A stretch of 64,000 nucleotides of DNA, from positions 3,031,245 through 3,095,244 of the forward strand of contig NC_051119.1 in the NCBI RefSeq assembly GCF_014839805.1. The letters are read 5' to 3'. The position numbers and the translations under genes were made by a program. Shown piece by piece: positions 23,336 to 35,014 of the stretch. Positions within the stretch are counted from its first letter, which is position 1, and each line of letters begins with the position of its first letter. The stretch comes from Manduca sexta (taxonomy: Eukaryota > Arthropoda > Insecta > Lepidoptera > Sphingidae). Under the pieces are notes generated by a model, which was given only the letters and a program-made list of their open reading frames with translations, was not told the origin of the DNA and ran no database searches.

Positions 23336-23720
23336 TGCAGTCTATCTTGGCCTGTGACCTCTCTTATATAGGACAAACAAAAAGAAATATAGGGACCCGC
23401 GTAAAAGAACATATAGCTGACGTGAAACACCGACGCTCTACGAAGTCTGCAGTCGCTGAACATTCTGAAGGAGGCTCCAATCATTATTTGCGATTAGACA
23501 AGCCACAAATCCTTGCCAAAGAACACCGATTCCTGCCTAGGATGATTCGCGAGGCTATTGAAATTAAAAACACCCAAATTTCAATAGGGAAGATGGTTGG
23601 AAGCTTGCACAAGCCTGGGATCCTGTTCTACATTTAATTAAATCGGATCCCAAAAGACCGGCTGCCAGACCTCAAGACACTGTGAGCTCATTCTGCGTAG
23701 ATCGGACCGTCAACAGATAA
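23335..23720 (+). pseudogene. Penelope-like element: C-terminal GIY-YIG endonuclease domain, frameshifted
   Basis: The frame from about 23340 reads CDLSYIGQTKRNIGTRVKEH, then RSTKSAVAEH and IREAIEIK. This is the GIY-YIG endonuclease end of Penelope-like retroelements: the YIG, the Arg and His of TRVKEH and the Glu of REAIEI are visible, and the GIY half is cut off at the left. A base is missing from the A run near 23571. Reading on in the next frame gives the usual continuation (HPNFNREDGWKLAQAW to VDRTVNR) and a stop at 23718-23720. The N-terminal residues MQSI come from flanking element D, so the ATG at 23335 is not the real start. The reverse transcriptase is absent, so this is a 5'-truncated, inactive copy. 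Confidence 0.82.
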
Positions 23721-23935
23721 AATTTTAAAAAAGTTGTATATTTGAAAAATGTAGGTAGATATTGTAACTTTGACTTTACGGATGAACAACACCTCAGTCC
23801 CCCCCGTGACCATGAAGGCTGCAAAGTCTTCGAAACGTCGGGAGAAAATAATAATATAAAAAAAAAAAAAAAATCCGCGATAAAATCCGTTTAAATAGTT
23901 TTTAGTTTTTATTTCAATGTCTAACATTCGAGTGA
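23721..23935 (+). mobile_element. Penelope-type 3' tail (G), continuous with the GIY-YIG remnant
   Basis: It holds GTAGGTAGATATTGTAAC, GGCTGCAAAGTCTTCGAAAC and GTCGGGAGAAAAT. The same block recurs at 12140-12230, 17090-17215, 31750-31985, 40040-40235, 57475-57590 and 60252-60526. Because it follows directly on the endonuclease stop here, it identifies those solo copies as Penelope-like tails. Confidence 0.65.
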
Positions 23936-23939
23936 TATT

Positions 23940-24100
23940 TAGATTTCTCTGCATAGTACCAACCCGGAGTTAGGAGTTTGTGCCCGGTACAATACGTTCG
24001 CTATCACATCATGGGACGGAACACACTTGGCAAAAAGTGGGTGTCCTGGTTGCGCCTCTGCATACCCCTTCGGGGATAAATGCGTATATGTGTATATAAT
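23940..24100 (+). mobile_element. SINE-A, 3' half
   Basis: ACCAACCCGGAGTTAGGAGT to CTTCGGGGATAAATGCGTAT. The head is missing; further head scraps lie at 24137-24215. Confidence 0.6.
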
Positions 24101-24404
24101 TTTTTTTTTTTTATAATTATTGTTCAAAAGAAATCTGCCTGTATGGCGTAGTATTACGAATTATATTACCACACAATTAATATTACGATATAAGTATGCC
24201 ACCGAGGCACTTTTATCCCGGAAAAAGTTATGATGCAGGCGGAGCCGCGAGCAAAAGCTATATGAACTTTAATCATACCAAATCTCACACTCCTCCGCAA
24301 GTAATATATTTAAAAAGGAGTACAAAATGTTCTCTTCACGTATTAATATATAGAAGATAACTTACAACTTATATTGCTGAGCTGTATTTATTATCCTTGT
24401 TACA

Positions 24405-24695
24405 TATGTATATTTATAAACATGAATCTCTATTTCCCTTGGTCATCGCATCACGCATGAACGGATGTAACAATTTCGATAATTATTTTTTTGTTATATT
24501 AATTATTGTCAGGAGAAGATTCTTATGAAAGAAAAAATTAAGGAAGTTGAGCGGAACATTAGAAAATTTAAGAAAACTTAACGAAAATATTAATTTTATA
24601 TAACTGTCAATGGTTTGAAATAACTGTTAGCGATTGACAGAATGCGCGCTGCAAATTCATAGTTAAGACGGGACAACGTCTGTCGGGTCAGCTAG
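24405..24695 (+). mobile_element. Helitron (H) inserted into an older repeat
   Basis: The 3' end ACGTCTGTCGGGTCAGCTAG is followed by T. The 5' end is decayed, so its exact position is uncertain. The flanks (24265-24400 and 24697-24730) together match the uninterrupted stretch at 14500-14690 in reverse. Confidence 0.65.
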
Positions 24696-24734
24696 TTAAA
24701 TATATATATTTTTATAACATATAAATCTTAAAGC

Positions 24735-24825
24735 CTCGTCGGCATCGTTGTATTACGGTACGACTGCAGTGCTGAAGTCTCGAGTTCGATCCTCGGTCGG
24801 GTAAAGTGTTATTGGGTTTTACCGC
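24735..24825 (+). mobile_element. SINE-A head
   Basis: CTCGTCGGCATCGTTGTATT and GTCTCGAGTTCGATCCTCGG, then a switch into element C. Confidence 0.55.
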
Positions 24826-25095
24826 CTGGGCGGGCACCACCACAATGTCCTATTTCTGGCGCCAAGCAGCAGTGTGTAGTCACTATTGTGTTCCATTTTG
24901 AAGAACATTGTAGTCAGTGTAACTACTGGACATAAGACTTAACATCTTACGTCTCAGGATGGCGAGCGCAGTGGAATACTAAACAATACTTTGCAATTCA
25001 AGGTGTTGGATGGTGTTTCTGCTGTTTATCGGCGGTCGTATCGCTTACCATCAGGCGAACGGCAGTCTCATTCAAAGCAATAAAAAAGAACCTCA
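24826..25095 (+). repeat. Element C
   Basis: GCGGGCACCACCACAATGTC to CATTCAAAGCAATAAAAAAG. Its first about 40 bases are lost at the join with the SINE-A head. Confidence 0.6.
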
Positions 25096-25380
25096 AAATT
25101 CATAACTTGCTATAAAAATATCGTTTAAAATGGAGATTATGAAACATCAAGTTACAACATTTTACGAGCGTTTGTTAATCTTTTAAGATGTGATTATGGC
25201 TGTAAAGGAACTTGGTGTTTGAGGGCTTGACCCACTATAGATACAACATGCAGAATTGGACCTTTGTTTCAATAAGCTCGCAAAAATCTATACTGTTAGC
25301 AACTGATGTGATTTTGATTAAAATAAAAATAACTATCAAATTAGTCGACAGTAACACGCTTTTATTGACGTACTATGTAG

Positions 25381-25434
25381 TCGGAATCGCCGACTAGTTT
25401 CGACCTATTAAGTAGGTCAACCTCAGGGGCGAAT
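25381..25434 (-). ncRNA. Hammerhead-ribozyme-like motif, Penelope type
   Basis: On the minus strand: CUGAGG (25426-25421) is followed by UU, a perfect 6-bp stem GACCUA/UAGGUC with loop CUUAA, then GAAAC-UA-GUC (25401-25392), which gives a very short stem III and a cleavage position after C25392. The next bases, GGCGA, can pair with UCGCC before the core, with one bulged C. Against the consensus CUGANGA, A9 is U and one extra U is present, so this copy may be inactive. Short-stem-III hammerheads are known in Penelope-like elements. Confidence 0.45.
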
Positions 25435-25846
25435 GCTAAGAGGACATCGCATCGCGGAGGCCTCTCGATCAAGAGGCCTAGGCCAATGTTCTATGTTTAT
25501 CAAATGCATCATTACATATGTGCCTAAAAAAACGAAGGCTTAGGAAATTTGCTGTTTAAAAACACTAGCTTTTGCTTGCGGCTTCGCCCGCGTGAACGAG
25601 TTTTCTGGGATAATAGTCCCGTTATACATTTTCCTGGGATAAACAGTAGCCTATAACCTTCCCAGGGTCTTAAACTATCTCCATACCAAAATTCATAAAA
25701 ATCCGATTATTAAATTTTGAGAAAATAGATAACATACATACAGACAGAAAAGGAGACATTGTTTTATAATAAAGATGTTTACAGAAAATTGTACCTTAAA
25801 TACAACATCTTAGGCCTATCGGAATATTAACACAAGGTCAGGCAAA

Positions 25847-26149
25847 TCTATATATATAAAAATGAATCCCTATTTCCCTTGGTCACGCCATCACGCGTGA
25901 ACGGCTGGACCGATCACACAATTTTTTTTTTTTGTTGTCTTTGTTATTGTCAGGAGAAGGTTCTTGTGAAAAAAATCAAAAAATTGCGCGGAAAATTAGA
26001 AAATTAAAGAAAACTCAACGACAATATTAACAGAACAATTGACAGGTATATAAAAACCTGTCAATTGTTTGAAATAACTGTCGGCGATTGACAGAATGCG
26101 CGCTGCAAATTCACAGTTAAGACGGGACAACGTCTGTCGGGTCAACTAG
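25847..26149 (+). mobile_element. Short non-autonomous Helitron (H), complete
   Basis: It starts TCTATATATATAAAAATG and ends GGGTCAACTAG, inserted between A (25846) and T (26150), exactly as Helitrons do. Near the 3' end, GACGGGACAACGTCTGTC can form a short hairpin upstream of CTAG. It contains CCTATTTCCCTTGGTCACG, common to all H copies, and a local inverted repeat, GACAGGTATATAAAAACCTGTC. At 303 bases it has no coding capacity. Confidence 0.75.
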
Positions 26150-26609
26150 TAAATAATAAACACCATAATACATAAACATGCCAGACATTGTCATAAATTT
26201 CGATATTCAAACGCGGAAAAACTGCGCTCCTTTTTGTCGTACGTCTGTACGTATATGCCTTATTCATGGCCCTTAGTTCAGGACTCTCACATAGTACACA
26301 AGCGTTAGCGATTTGGATAATAGACTTGATAATCTACCTATTAAATAGTACAGAGGAGTAAGCGATAATGATAATATTATATTTATGTTATTCCATAGAA
26401 AAAATGGGAATAAAAGTAAAAAATACAAACACAGGTAGAACCAGGCCGCCCATTTTTCTGGGTCTGATACTGAGCAGAAAAATCTGTTATCACTGTCAAG
26501 TCGATGCACTTCAACAAGTTGAACTCAGATCTCAAAATCAATAATTTAATATAACCTCTACCATGATCAGGCTTTCAAGATGTTTATATGTTATTAAATA
26601 TCACAACAC

Positions 26610-26780
26610 AACACAACATCACGCATTTTATCCCAGAAGGGGTATGCAGAGGCGCAACCATGGCACCCACTTTTCGCCAAGTGTGTTCCGTCCCATGATG
26701 TGATAGGGGGCGAGCCTATCGCCATATCGGGCACAAATTCCAGACTTCGGGCTGATACTGAGCAGAAAATCCCAAATAAT
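26610..26780 (-). mobile_element. SINE-A body
   Basis: CATTTTATCCCAGAAGGGGT, CAAGTGTGTTCCGTCCCATG and GACTTCGGGCTGATACTGAG. The head is absent. Confidence 0.6.
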
Positions 26781-26839
26781 TATTAAATATCGACGATCTT
26801 AAACTGCCAACTTAACACTGAGAGCTATTTTTTTTATTT

Positions 26840-27165
26840 CGGATCCCGCAGTCAAAACCGGGGGAGATTTGCGAATGGAATACTGGAATCTCCTGGCTTA
26901 GCAACTGCAGGGACCTGGAGCAAAGTTGAGAGAAGATATCTGGGGAAGGAAGTGTGAGGGCAGAAGAAGGAACCCTCTAAGAATGGAAGGAGAAGACCAG
27001 GAAATGTTCACGAGCTCTCATACACCTCAGTGTGCATTGACAACGATGAGCTATAAACACTTAACTGTGTGCCTAGGGCCACCACAGATGTCCCCTCATG
27101 CATGGGCGTGCATTCGGTGAGGAGACCGAGCACACAAGAATTGCACTCCTGAGTGAAAGTAAGTT
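26840..27165 (+). repeat. Element K
   Basis: TCCCGCAGTCAAAACCGGGG, AGCAACTGCAGGGACCTGGA, CCCCTCATGCATGGGCGTGC and GAATTGCACTCCTGAGTG. Shared with 21005-21300, 28060-28240 and 52090-52430. Short frames within it are not genes. Confidence 0.6.
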
Positions 27166-27559
27166 GGATCAATTAATAAGGCGCTCCAGAGTAAAACTGC
27201 TGATCAATGAACAGGCCAATAGAAGACGACCAAATTAAATATACCAGCGATTAACGAATCACTAAGCCCGCTGCCCTACACCGCCAGCCGCGCGCAGCCA
27301 TCGATCATGGCGGGCTGTTTCGCATCCGTGCCGGACCGCAAATGATTTAAAATGGAAATGTTCACATATCATTTCGGCCCTTTTGGACCCACCTTAAGAT
27401 GAAACTGATGATCTTACTTCCGTCCGAAATACGGTCACGTTGTTTATTTTTTATATACCACGTGTTCTACAAATTAAGGTGTGGGTGTAACACATAATTT
27501 ATACTAATATATAAAGAGTTTTTTTGAACGCGCTAATCGGTTCATGTATTTATCTAGCT

Positions 27560-27735
27560 TAACTAGCAATTTTAATTAGGAACCGACTCCAAAATTGGTA
27601 TCCAATATATACCTGTTATGTGAAATTATTTTTTGGTTTTGAGTGGCTTTTGAAGGCGGTTTAATTTTTTGTCAAAATTATTTTTATTCACTAATACGAA
27701 GCTATTATTATGACTCCAGAGTGCTTTAACCTATA
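27560..27735 (+). repeat. Element P
   Basis: GGAACCGACTCCAAAATTGG, ACCTGTTATGTGAAATTATT and TTTTGAGTGGCTTTTGAAGG. Reversed copy at 31457-31660. Confidence 0.5.
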
Positions 27736-28059
27736 TTAGGAGACAAATCCTTCTCAACATTCACAAATAGTAACAATACTACATCTTAATTGTAGTAAAA
27801 TGTAGAAAGCGGAGGTAATAGAAGCATCCGTGTGATGGATGCGTTGTACCTCGGTCGCATGCATTTTGACCATGCCGTTTAATGTCTGAAGTAAGCTAGA
27901 TTTACTGTTTAAACACAGGCATTGTAGGTTTGGTGGTAGCTTACTCGGATTCTAAGAGTATTATTAATGAACTAATCTCATCTTGAGCAGGATCTTACAT
28001 ATTTAAGGTATTAGATTCAAGAAACAAAACTTGAGAAGTTATTCACACATTGAGGTCTA

Positions 28060-28240
28060 GGTTAGCTCACTGTCATTTCCTGACATTCTTCCCTGTGCCC
28101 ATCCTAGAAGCTTTCCTTTTCCTTCCCCTACACTAACCTTCCCCAAATATCCCAACTTTCCTCCAGGGCCCTGCAGTCGCTAAGCAGGGGTATTCCAGTA
28201 TGCCATTCGCAGATTTCACCGGCGTTGACTTACAATCTAA
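28060..28240 (-). repeat. Element K, partial
   Basis: CAACTTTCCTCCAGGGCCCT, GCTAAGCAGGGGTATTCCAG and ATTCGCAGATTTCACCGG. Confidence 0.55.
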
Positions 28241-28949
28241 CCACTAAAAGTCTTAAATAACCCCGCACACACAGAACGAAGAATCAAACACAAAACGACT
28301 TAGTTTACAGCCTAAACGCCACTGAACCGAGACGCCTATGTTTATTTCATTTTTATTCATTTAGGAATCATACAAAGCTAAATGATAAAACTAACCACAC
28401 GGATAATAATATACTATCAATAAATTTTCCACTTATATCTGTTAAAACATGTAATGTAAATTTGTAGATTAGCATTACCTTTCTTATATTGTTTTCAAAT
28501 ATAAACCAATCAGCTATTATGTCCCAATAAACCGCACAAATAACGTATTCTCAATTGAAGCAATACGATCGAGTTACGAGATACATTGGTTTATGCAAAT
28601 GTAAATTACATTTAGTCGGATAATAAACGATTTTATCCGCGAACAAAGTTTCATTTAAAATATTGCGCAACGAGATTGGGTTTATGAAATGGTAATGCCT
28701 TATTGTTTCTTAGGTTTTATTGCCTTAGTAGGAAAACAAGGAAGTGTATATTTCTGTATGAGCGCAGCAAATTAAAAAAAAAACCAACGGATTTCAATGA
28801 AATTTGATATGAATAGTTTAAGACCCTGGTAAGGACAAGTTAGTTTTTATCCCGGAAAATATGTAGCCTTATAACTTCTCTATTACAGAGACCCGTGCCC
28901 AACAGTGGGACAGTATAATACAGCGCGTGGGAAAAAGTAAAAAAAATGT

Positions 28950-29145
28950 GTATTGCTGGTAGTAGGTTATTATTTTATATCCGCCCGGATAGCGACCACC
29001 GTACACAAGGTGTTAAAACCCGCCATAGTGATATAAGTGTATCACGTTCCAGAATCAGCTATGTATATGCGGTCCAACAGGCCAGCATAATTGTGTCGAC
29101 TGTCGAAGGCTAATCATCTCTCATCAGGTGATATTCTATTAGACA
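28950..29145 (+). repeat. Element D
   Basis: TACACAAGGTGTTAAAACCC, GTCCAACAGGCCAGCATAAT and TCTCTCATCAGGTGATATTC. Confidence 0.6.
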
Positions 29146-29689
29146 ATAATAAATAGTTAATGCAATATTGACATATTGACTATAGTATGACTTTACGATC
29201 CTAAATAATTCGCTCTTAACGACCCTGTATTATTAACCGAAAAGAACCCGAATACAAGAAAGAACTCTCATAAAACATCTTTTGATCAAACCATAGTCAA
29301 AGCTAAAGCATCTCATTTTAAAAGAAATTGCCAACATTTTCAAAGAAAAAGCGTGCAAAGGAAATGCGCAAATGCATTCGCAGACAGTGGAATAAACGTT
29401 TTCATTGCTCGCCGGCCGGTAATGCCGTGGATCACGCGGATATGTTGAAAAATCAGGAAATTCCCTCAAGTAGGTGGGTTTCGTGACACACTGTCGGAAT
29501 GGTTGGGAAGCAAAATATTTTTTTGTCGGTGACCGTTGAGTTTTTGTACCTTACATAAAGCCTGTAATCTGAAGTTCTACCTAATATAACTTTAGATGAT
29601 TTCCATTGTAACCAATAACATTTAAAACAAATTTGTTTTAATTACTTTGCTCGTTTCCTGTTTAAATTTTTTCCTGATGCCAAGGGTTC

Positions 29690-29830
29690 GATCTCCGGGT
29701 CAGATAGCAGAGATGTAATGAAGGCACCTAAATTCCCTGTATATGTATTCCATCCTATAATGCGATAAGGCGAGTCTATCACCATATGAAGCCCAAATTC
29801 CATCCTCCTCCTGCTTCTTGATATTGGGAA
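29690..29830 (-). mobile_element. SINE-A, diverged
   Basis: ATAATGCGATAAGGCGAGTC, CTATCACCATATGAAGCCCA and a displaced head scrap, GGTTCGATCTCCGGGTCAG, at about 29685. Confidence 0.4.
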
Positions 29831-30289
29831 AAAAAATCCTATACCACAGCCCGATATCCGGATTCGATGTTTTCAAAAATCTCTTCTGTGGGCTCACTTA
29901 CATCATTTTTAAATTACTTTATTCAAACCCAGCGGTATCCAGTATATTCCAATTAATCCAACTCCGGCAACAAGTTGTCTAACCGCCAGAACCGTGTGTC
30001 ACTTCAACACCTCAGAACCGCGAAGCGTTGTGCTGTGATTTATTGGTCGCCGCAACGTACCGAGGTGCAGTTTATTGCATTACAGTTATTGTGCATGCAC
30101 TCTATCGGGAGTTGGATGAACGCGATGGCTGTGTGTATTATTTTTTTATTTAATTAGAAGAAAACTTGTATAATGAAGCTCTTGTATGTTTATTACCAAT
30201 GTGTTACATCCCTTTATTTTATTTAAAAAGTTTATTAATCATAAATAAAAAACACATAACATAAATGAAAGAAATATACATTACTGGTT

Positions 30290-30485
30290 GTAGGTCTCTC
30301 GAAAGAACGACAAGTAAATACTGTATATAATAAGACTTAACATCTCATGTCTCAGGATGACGAGCGCAGTGGAATACCAAACAATACTTTGTAATTCAAG
30401 GTGTTTCTATTATTAATGGGCGGTCGTATCGTTTACCATCAGGCGAACGGCAAGCTCGTCTCGTCATTCAAAGCAATAAAAAAAA
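30290..30485 (+). repeat. Element C, internal deletion
   Basis: GTTGTAGGTCTCTCGAAAGA then ACTTAACATCTCATGTCTCA to CAAAGCAATAAAAAAAA. Confidence 0.6.
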
Positions 30486-31456
30486 TATTCACTCGCTTCT
30501 CACTGATCAATATACTTCGTAATCTAACGGCTAAACTCTTAAACTGAGTTAAGAAGTTCGAACAAAAGGAATCCGAAGGCTTTTCCGGAAGGAAGCTCAC
30601 GGCTTTTCCACCTGGAAAACGCATTTCCTTTTACTTCACGCTCAGTAAGTTGGAGAAACAAAACACTTTTTAACAGTCCAAAAAGATTAACAAACTGCAC
30701 GCTTTTGGGTATTGTATGGAGTGAAACCGTGTACGTGACTTAATTTTACTAATAATGTAGCATTTTAAATATAATTCAAAAAAAGGAAATATCACTGACT
30801 ACAGAAATAATTTCACTAATATTTAACCAACCAACGGACTTATACGACTTTTTTTTTCTTTCCTAACTGGACTTTTTAATGACCAATTGCACCGGACTAT
30901 TAAACGCTGTGTTTTTATAGCAAAAAATACAAATATCCTCACAAAAATACTTTTTCCTAACATTTGTTTAGTTATGGGCCTATTATAAACCATAACATAC
31001 ATCTCTGTTTTACCGCATACGTAGATAATGTCTTGTATTAATTTTAATGCTACTTTATATTCAGAAAAAATATTTATAATACTAAATACAACCAAAAATC
31101 ACACATTTATAAATTAAATAAATTAATATTAGTCAAATACGAGAGACTTTACAACATAATAGTGTTTAAACTGAGGACCAGGCAGTCCTGAATACGATTC
31201 CCAAGTCGGCCAATACTTTGTCGTTCTAACAAAATGGAGGTATTAAATACCTCATAGGAGATAGATTTTAGGTAAGCGGTCAAACACAATATGATATTGG
31301 ATGGTTTGTAGATGGCTGTGGTCAAAGAAAATAAATAAAAAACATCTATGACTTAATGCATTTCATCATAATTTTCAAAAGATTTTATTTAATTAAATCA
31401 TTAAGTAGACAAAAAGAACAGATGAGCAGCAGAATGACAGTCGTAAAAAGATTTTT

Positions 31457-31660
31457 TACAAAAAATTCGCCTTCAATAACCACTCAAAACCAAAAAAATA
31501 ATTTCACATAACAGGTATATACTGGATACCAATTTTGGACTCGGTGCCTAATTAAAATTGCTCATTACAAACCATAAATGACCGAGTTCCGAGGTAACCA
31601 ACATTTAAAAAAAATTACGTCGTATTGATAACCTCCTCCTTTTTTTTAAGTCGGTTAAAA
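31457..31660 (-). repeat. Element P with AGGAGG end
   Basis: AATTTCACATAACAGGTATA, GGATACCAATTTTGGACTCG and AACCTCCTCCTTTTTTTT. The last block recurs at 57290-57430 (reversed) and 58610-58645. Confidence 0.5.
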
Positions 31661-31749
31661 ATTAACATTCACACATACATAGAAAAATGCGTACCAAAAA
31701 TGAGCTTGTATACGAGCAGGGAAAAAACTATTATTAACAATGTAATAAA

Positions 31750-31985
31750 ACTATTTTTCGGATCTTATCGCGGTTTTTATTATTACTTTCTCACGTTTCG
31801 AAGACTTTGCAGCCTTCGTGGCCGCGGGGACTGAGTTGTTGGTCATCCGCAAAGTCCAAGTTACAATATCTACCTATATTTTACAATTATACAATTTTGT
31901 TTTTTGAATTTAGCTGTTGGTGGTCCGATCTACGCAGAATGAGCTCACAGTGTCTTGAAGTCTGGCAGCCAGTCTTAATTTAATT
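31750..31985 (-). mobile_element. Penelope-type tail (G)
   Basis: It contains the reverse of CTTCGAAACGTGAGAAAG and, at its far end, the reverse of CTGCCAGACTTCAAGACACT, which matches the coding end of the 23335 remnant. It is therefore a 5'-truncated copy. Confidence 0.6.
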
Positions 31986-32050
31986 TACATTTTTAATTAA
32001 ATTGTTTAAATTAAATTGCATTGTTTGTATGTATGTTGGTATATTTATAT

Positions 32051-32095
32051 TACGTAGATTTTGTTAATGTAGAGAATATTAACAAAATCTACGTA
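32051..32095. repeat. Perfect 18-base hairpin
   Basis: TACGTAGATTTTGTTAAT and its exact complement are separated by 9 bases. It lies between a Penelope-type tail and a LINE-like end (32125-32220) that closes in AATAAATAAATAAAT. Confidence 0.6.
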
Positions 32096-32539
32096 CCACT
32101 ACCTTCTCTCGTTATGTACACCTCTTTAGTCTCTGCACCACCTAAAGACTGGTAGTGAATGCCTTCGGCATTGATCCGCGTTTATACTCTTTGTATATAA
32201 AGTGTAATAAATAAATAAATCGGAAGTTGTTATTTACACTTCATATTTAAGCTATTAACTGCCCTTTGTCTATAAATTATCGATAATTAATTTTTTACTA
32301 GTTACGTGCCATGTTCCTAGCTTTATTACTGCGAGTCACGCGTCGCGTGTACAGTCCAACAGCTGTTTATTAATATCAGTGGGGACAAATAGAGCATTAG
32401 TTTGATGGACTGTAATTTGCGGATTTAAATTTATACGGTGTAATGGCGTTTGATAATAAAATTATAAAGCTTTTAGGGTTAATTGCCTCGACGGCGTAGT
32501 GGTAGCGGTTCGACTGTCGGCTAAGTTCTCGGGTTCAAG

Positions 32540-32800
32540 GAAGAGGGATCAGGCCTTAGTCCGTCACGCTGGCCTAGTGCGGATTGGAAGACTTCACACA
32601 CCCTCAAAATTTCTATAGAGAACTTCTTAGGTACGTGGGTTTCTCGCGATGTTTGTTCACCGTTAAAGCAAGCGATAATTCATAAAGAATACACACATAA
32701 CTTTAGAAAAGTCAGAGCTTTGCTCCCTTGGGATTCGAACTTAAGAACATTCGTCTTGGCAGTCCATTCCACACCAACTAGGCTATCACCTTCAAGTATA
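32540..32800 (-). mobile_element. SINE-B fused to a SINE-A head
   Basis: A SINE-A head (GCCTCGACGGCGTAGTGGTA, 32484-32538) runs into SINE-B in reverse (AGGGATCAGGCCTTAGTCCG to CACCAACTAGGCTATCACC). Confidence 0.6.
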
Positions 32801-33172
32801 TGCATGAGTATATTTAATATTCCGAAATCATTAACGTATATTCTATAGACAGGAACGTCCATATAAATTATTTGTTCAAAAACTGAACTAAAATAGCAAA
32901 CATTTCACTGTTATAACCTATTTACTCACTTAAACAACAATTAATTTTACTTATTTGACTAATATTTTTTATTCACATCCAGGTTGACACTTAGACTCGA
33001 GTTCTTATATTATGAGCGCCACTCCGTACATAACCACGCGCTGTCAATGTTGAAATCATACTAAAGTCAAGTGTACGGATTGCAGTACAATTGAGTCGAA
33101 CACAATAAGTAGGTACGGAACGTCAGATCTAGTACGTAGCACATATACATCGATGTACGAAATAAAGTATTA

Positions 33173-33432
33173 CCCAATTATGCATAGACGTTATTTATCT
33201 AAGGACGGAGCATTGAGCATAACAAGTCTGTTTCTCAGCTTTGTTTATCTAACAGCTTGCTGTTTGTTTATCTGACAGCCAACTAGATTCAAGTTGTATC
33301 TCAATATTAGCCAATCACAACGGCCCTATGTCTACGCACTGCGAAGACTGCCATGCCGCCAACACTGAGAAACAGACTTGTTATCACAGCAATGCTCCGT
33401 CCTTAGATATATAACGTCTATGAATAAGGCGG
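33173..33432. mobile_element. MITE F, third copy with TTA duplication
   Basis: The left flank ends TTA before CCC and the right flank begins TTA after the terminal GG. It contains CATAGACGTTATTTATCTAA and TCCTTAGATATATAACGTCT. Confidence 0.7.
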
Positions 33433-34014
33433 TTAGAAGTTACTTGTAGTTATCTAGACCGATCGACACTCGATAAGCGTCGATAACTCATAGAGATCGC
33501 GTTAAAGTACGTTGCGGAGATATAAATATAATTTACGAGGTAATAAATGTTTTCACGGCATATATATTGCGTTTACGTTCTCGTAAAGTATCAAGAAGTT
33601 TATCAAACATTAAGGGGTTTTGAGTCGTAAACGCGCGTCAAATCTGAACCGCCAAATTAGTACAATTATTTTGTAATGGAAGTACCGAAGAATTTTTATT
33701 GTTAGTTGTTAATTATTAAAAAAAAAACATGCATATAAGCCGTGTTTTTGAACCAAACTGTGGTTACTTAGAACAATTTGTAGGACCAAAAATAATTAGT
33801 GAATTAATTGTACTACCAATAATTAAAAAAAAAAAGTATTTGATTATATTTTTCACTCGTTCGAGTTTGATAATGATAGTAACGACGCAACAATTATTTG
33901 TAGTTATGAATGGCACCGATCGTAGTGATGGTAGTAGTGCGTGAGTCTTAGTTTCATTACCACCAGTTCTCAAAATTTTCAGTTCCTAAACAACTATAAA
34001 ATCTCAGTGTACAG

Positions 34015-34345
34015 GTAGCGGCGATAGCCTAGTTGGGTGTGGAACTGCCACGACGAATGTCCGCAGGTTCAAATCACACGGGCACACACCTCCGACTTTT
34101 CAAAAAAATCAAGTGTGTATTCTTTGTGAATTTATCGTTCGCTTTAACGGTGAAGGAAAACATCGTGAGGAAACCTGCACATCTGAGAAGTTCTCTATAG
34201 GATTTTCGAAGGTGTATGAAGTCTACCAATCCGCACTAGGCCAGCGTGGTGGACTAAGGGCCTAATCCCTCTCAGTAGTAGAGGAGGCCCGTGCTAAGCA
34301 GTGGGCAAGTGTATAATACAGGGCTGATAAGTATTATTATTATTA
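34015..34345 (+). mobile_element. SINE-B, full length
   Basis: GGCGATAGCCTAGTTGGGTG, GTCCGCAGGTTCAAATCACA and TACAGGGCTGATAAGTATTATT. Confidence 0.7.
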
Positions 34346-35014
34346 TTTATGTCTAACAATTCATTTGTGTCACTCGTTAAATTATATAAAAAAACATCAA
34401 TAGTAATATATTATTTCCGTAACGTTATTTATTTAAATTAATTAGTCAAAGGTAAATTGCGATAACTTCAAAAGCATCATATTAACCCCAATTTATCGCT
34501 CATGCCCCTTTCGCGTTAGTTTTCATCCCATATTAACGTTACCCCATCAACTACCCTTATTACCTAAAGTTCTTTGTTCAGATTCATTCGTCTATCAATT
34601 TGCTCGTAAATAAATACAAAATTGGGGTATCCGGGATGTAGGGTGGCCATACGTTTAGTCTTATGATGGAATTTTGAAATAATTTTTATAGTATACTAGG
34701 CGTTACTCGCGACTTCGCTCGCGTGGAAATCCTTTACTGCTATTAAAGTGACTAAAACTGTAACGATTTGCCATTTTCAATGAACGATCGCAATCGCTTT
34801 TCCGATCTACCTCAAAAATTGACCAATCATAACAACGTATTTTTGTCATGTTTACAAATGAGTTATTTTTCTTGGCTAATTCTAGAAATCGGTTTGAAGA
34901 TTAAGATGAAGACGAACCCCAAGGTTATTTATTAAAATCGGCTTTCATAGAACTACCGGTACAAGGTTCGCGCCATCTAAGTATTTAAAAAACCCTCTTT
35001 GTATTTTTAACCCC

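Noticed and set aside
25455..25482. Short palindrome GGCCTCT...AGAGGCC as a regulatory hairpin
   Set aside because: A seven-base stem is common by chance at this scale and nothing nearby would use it.
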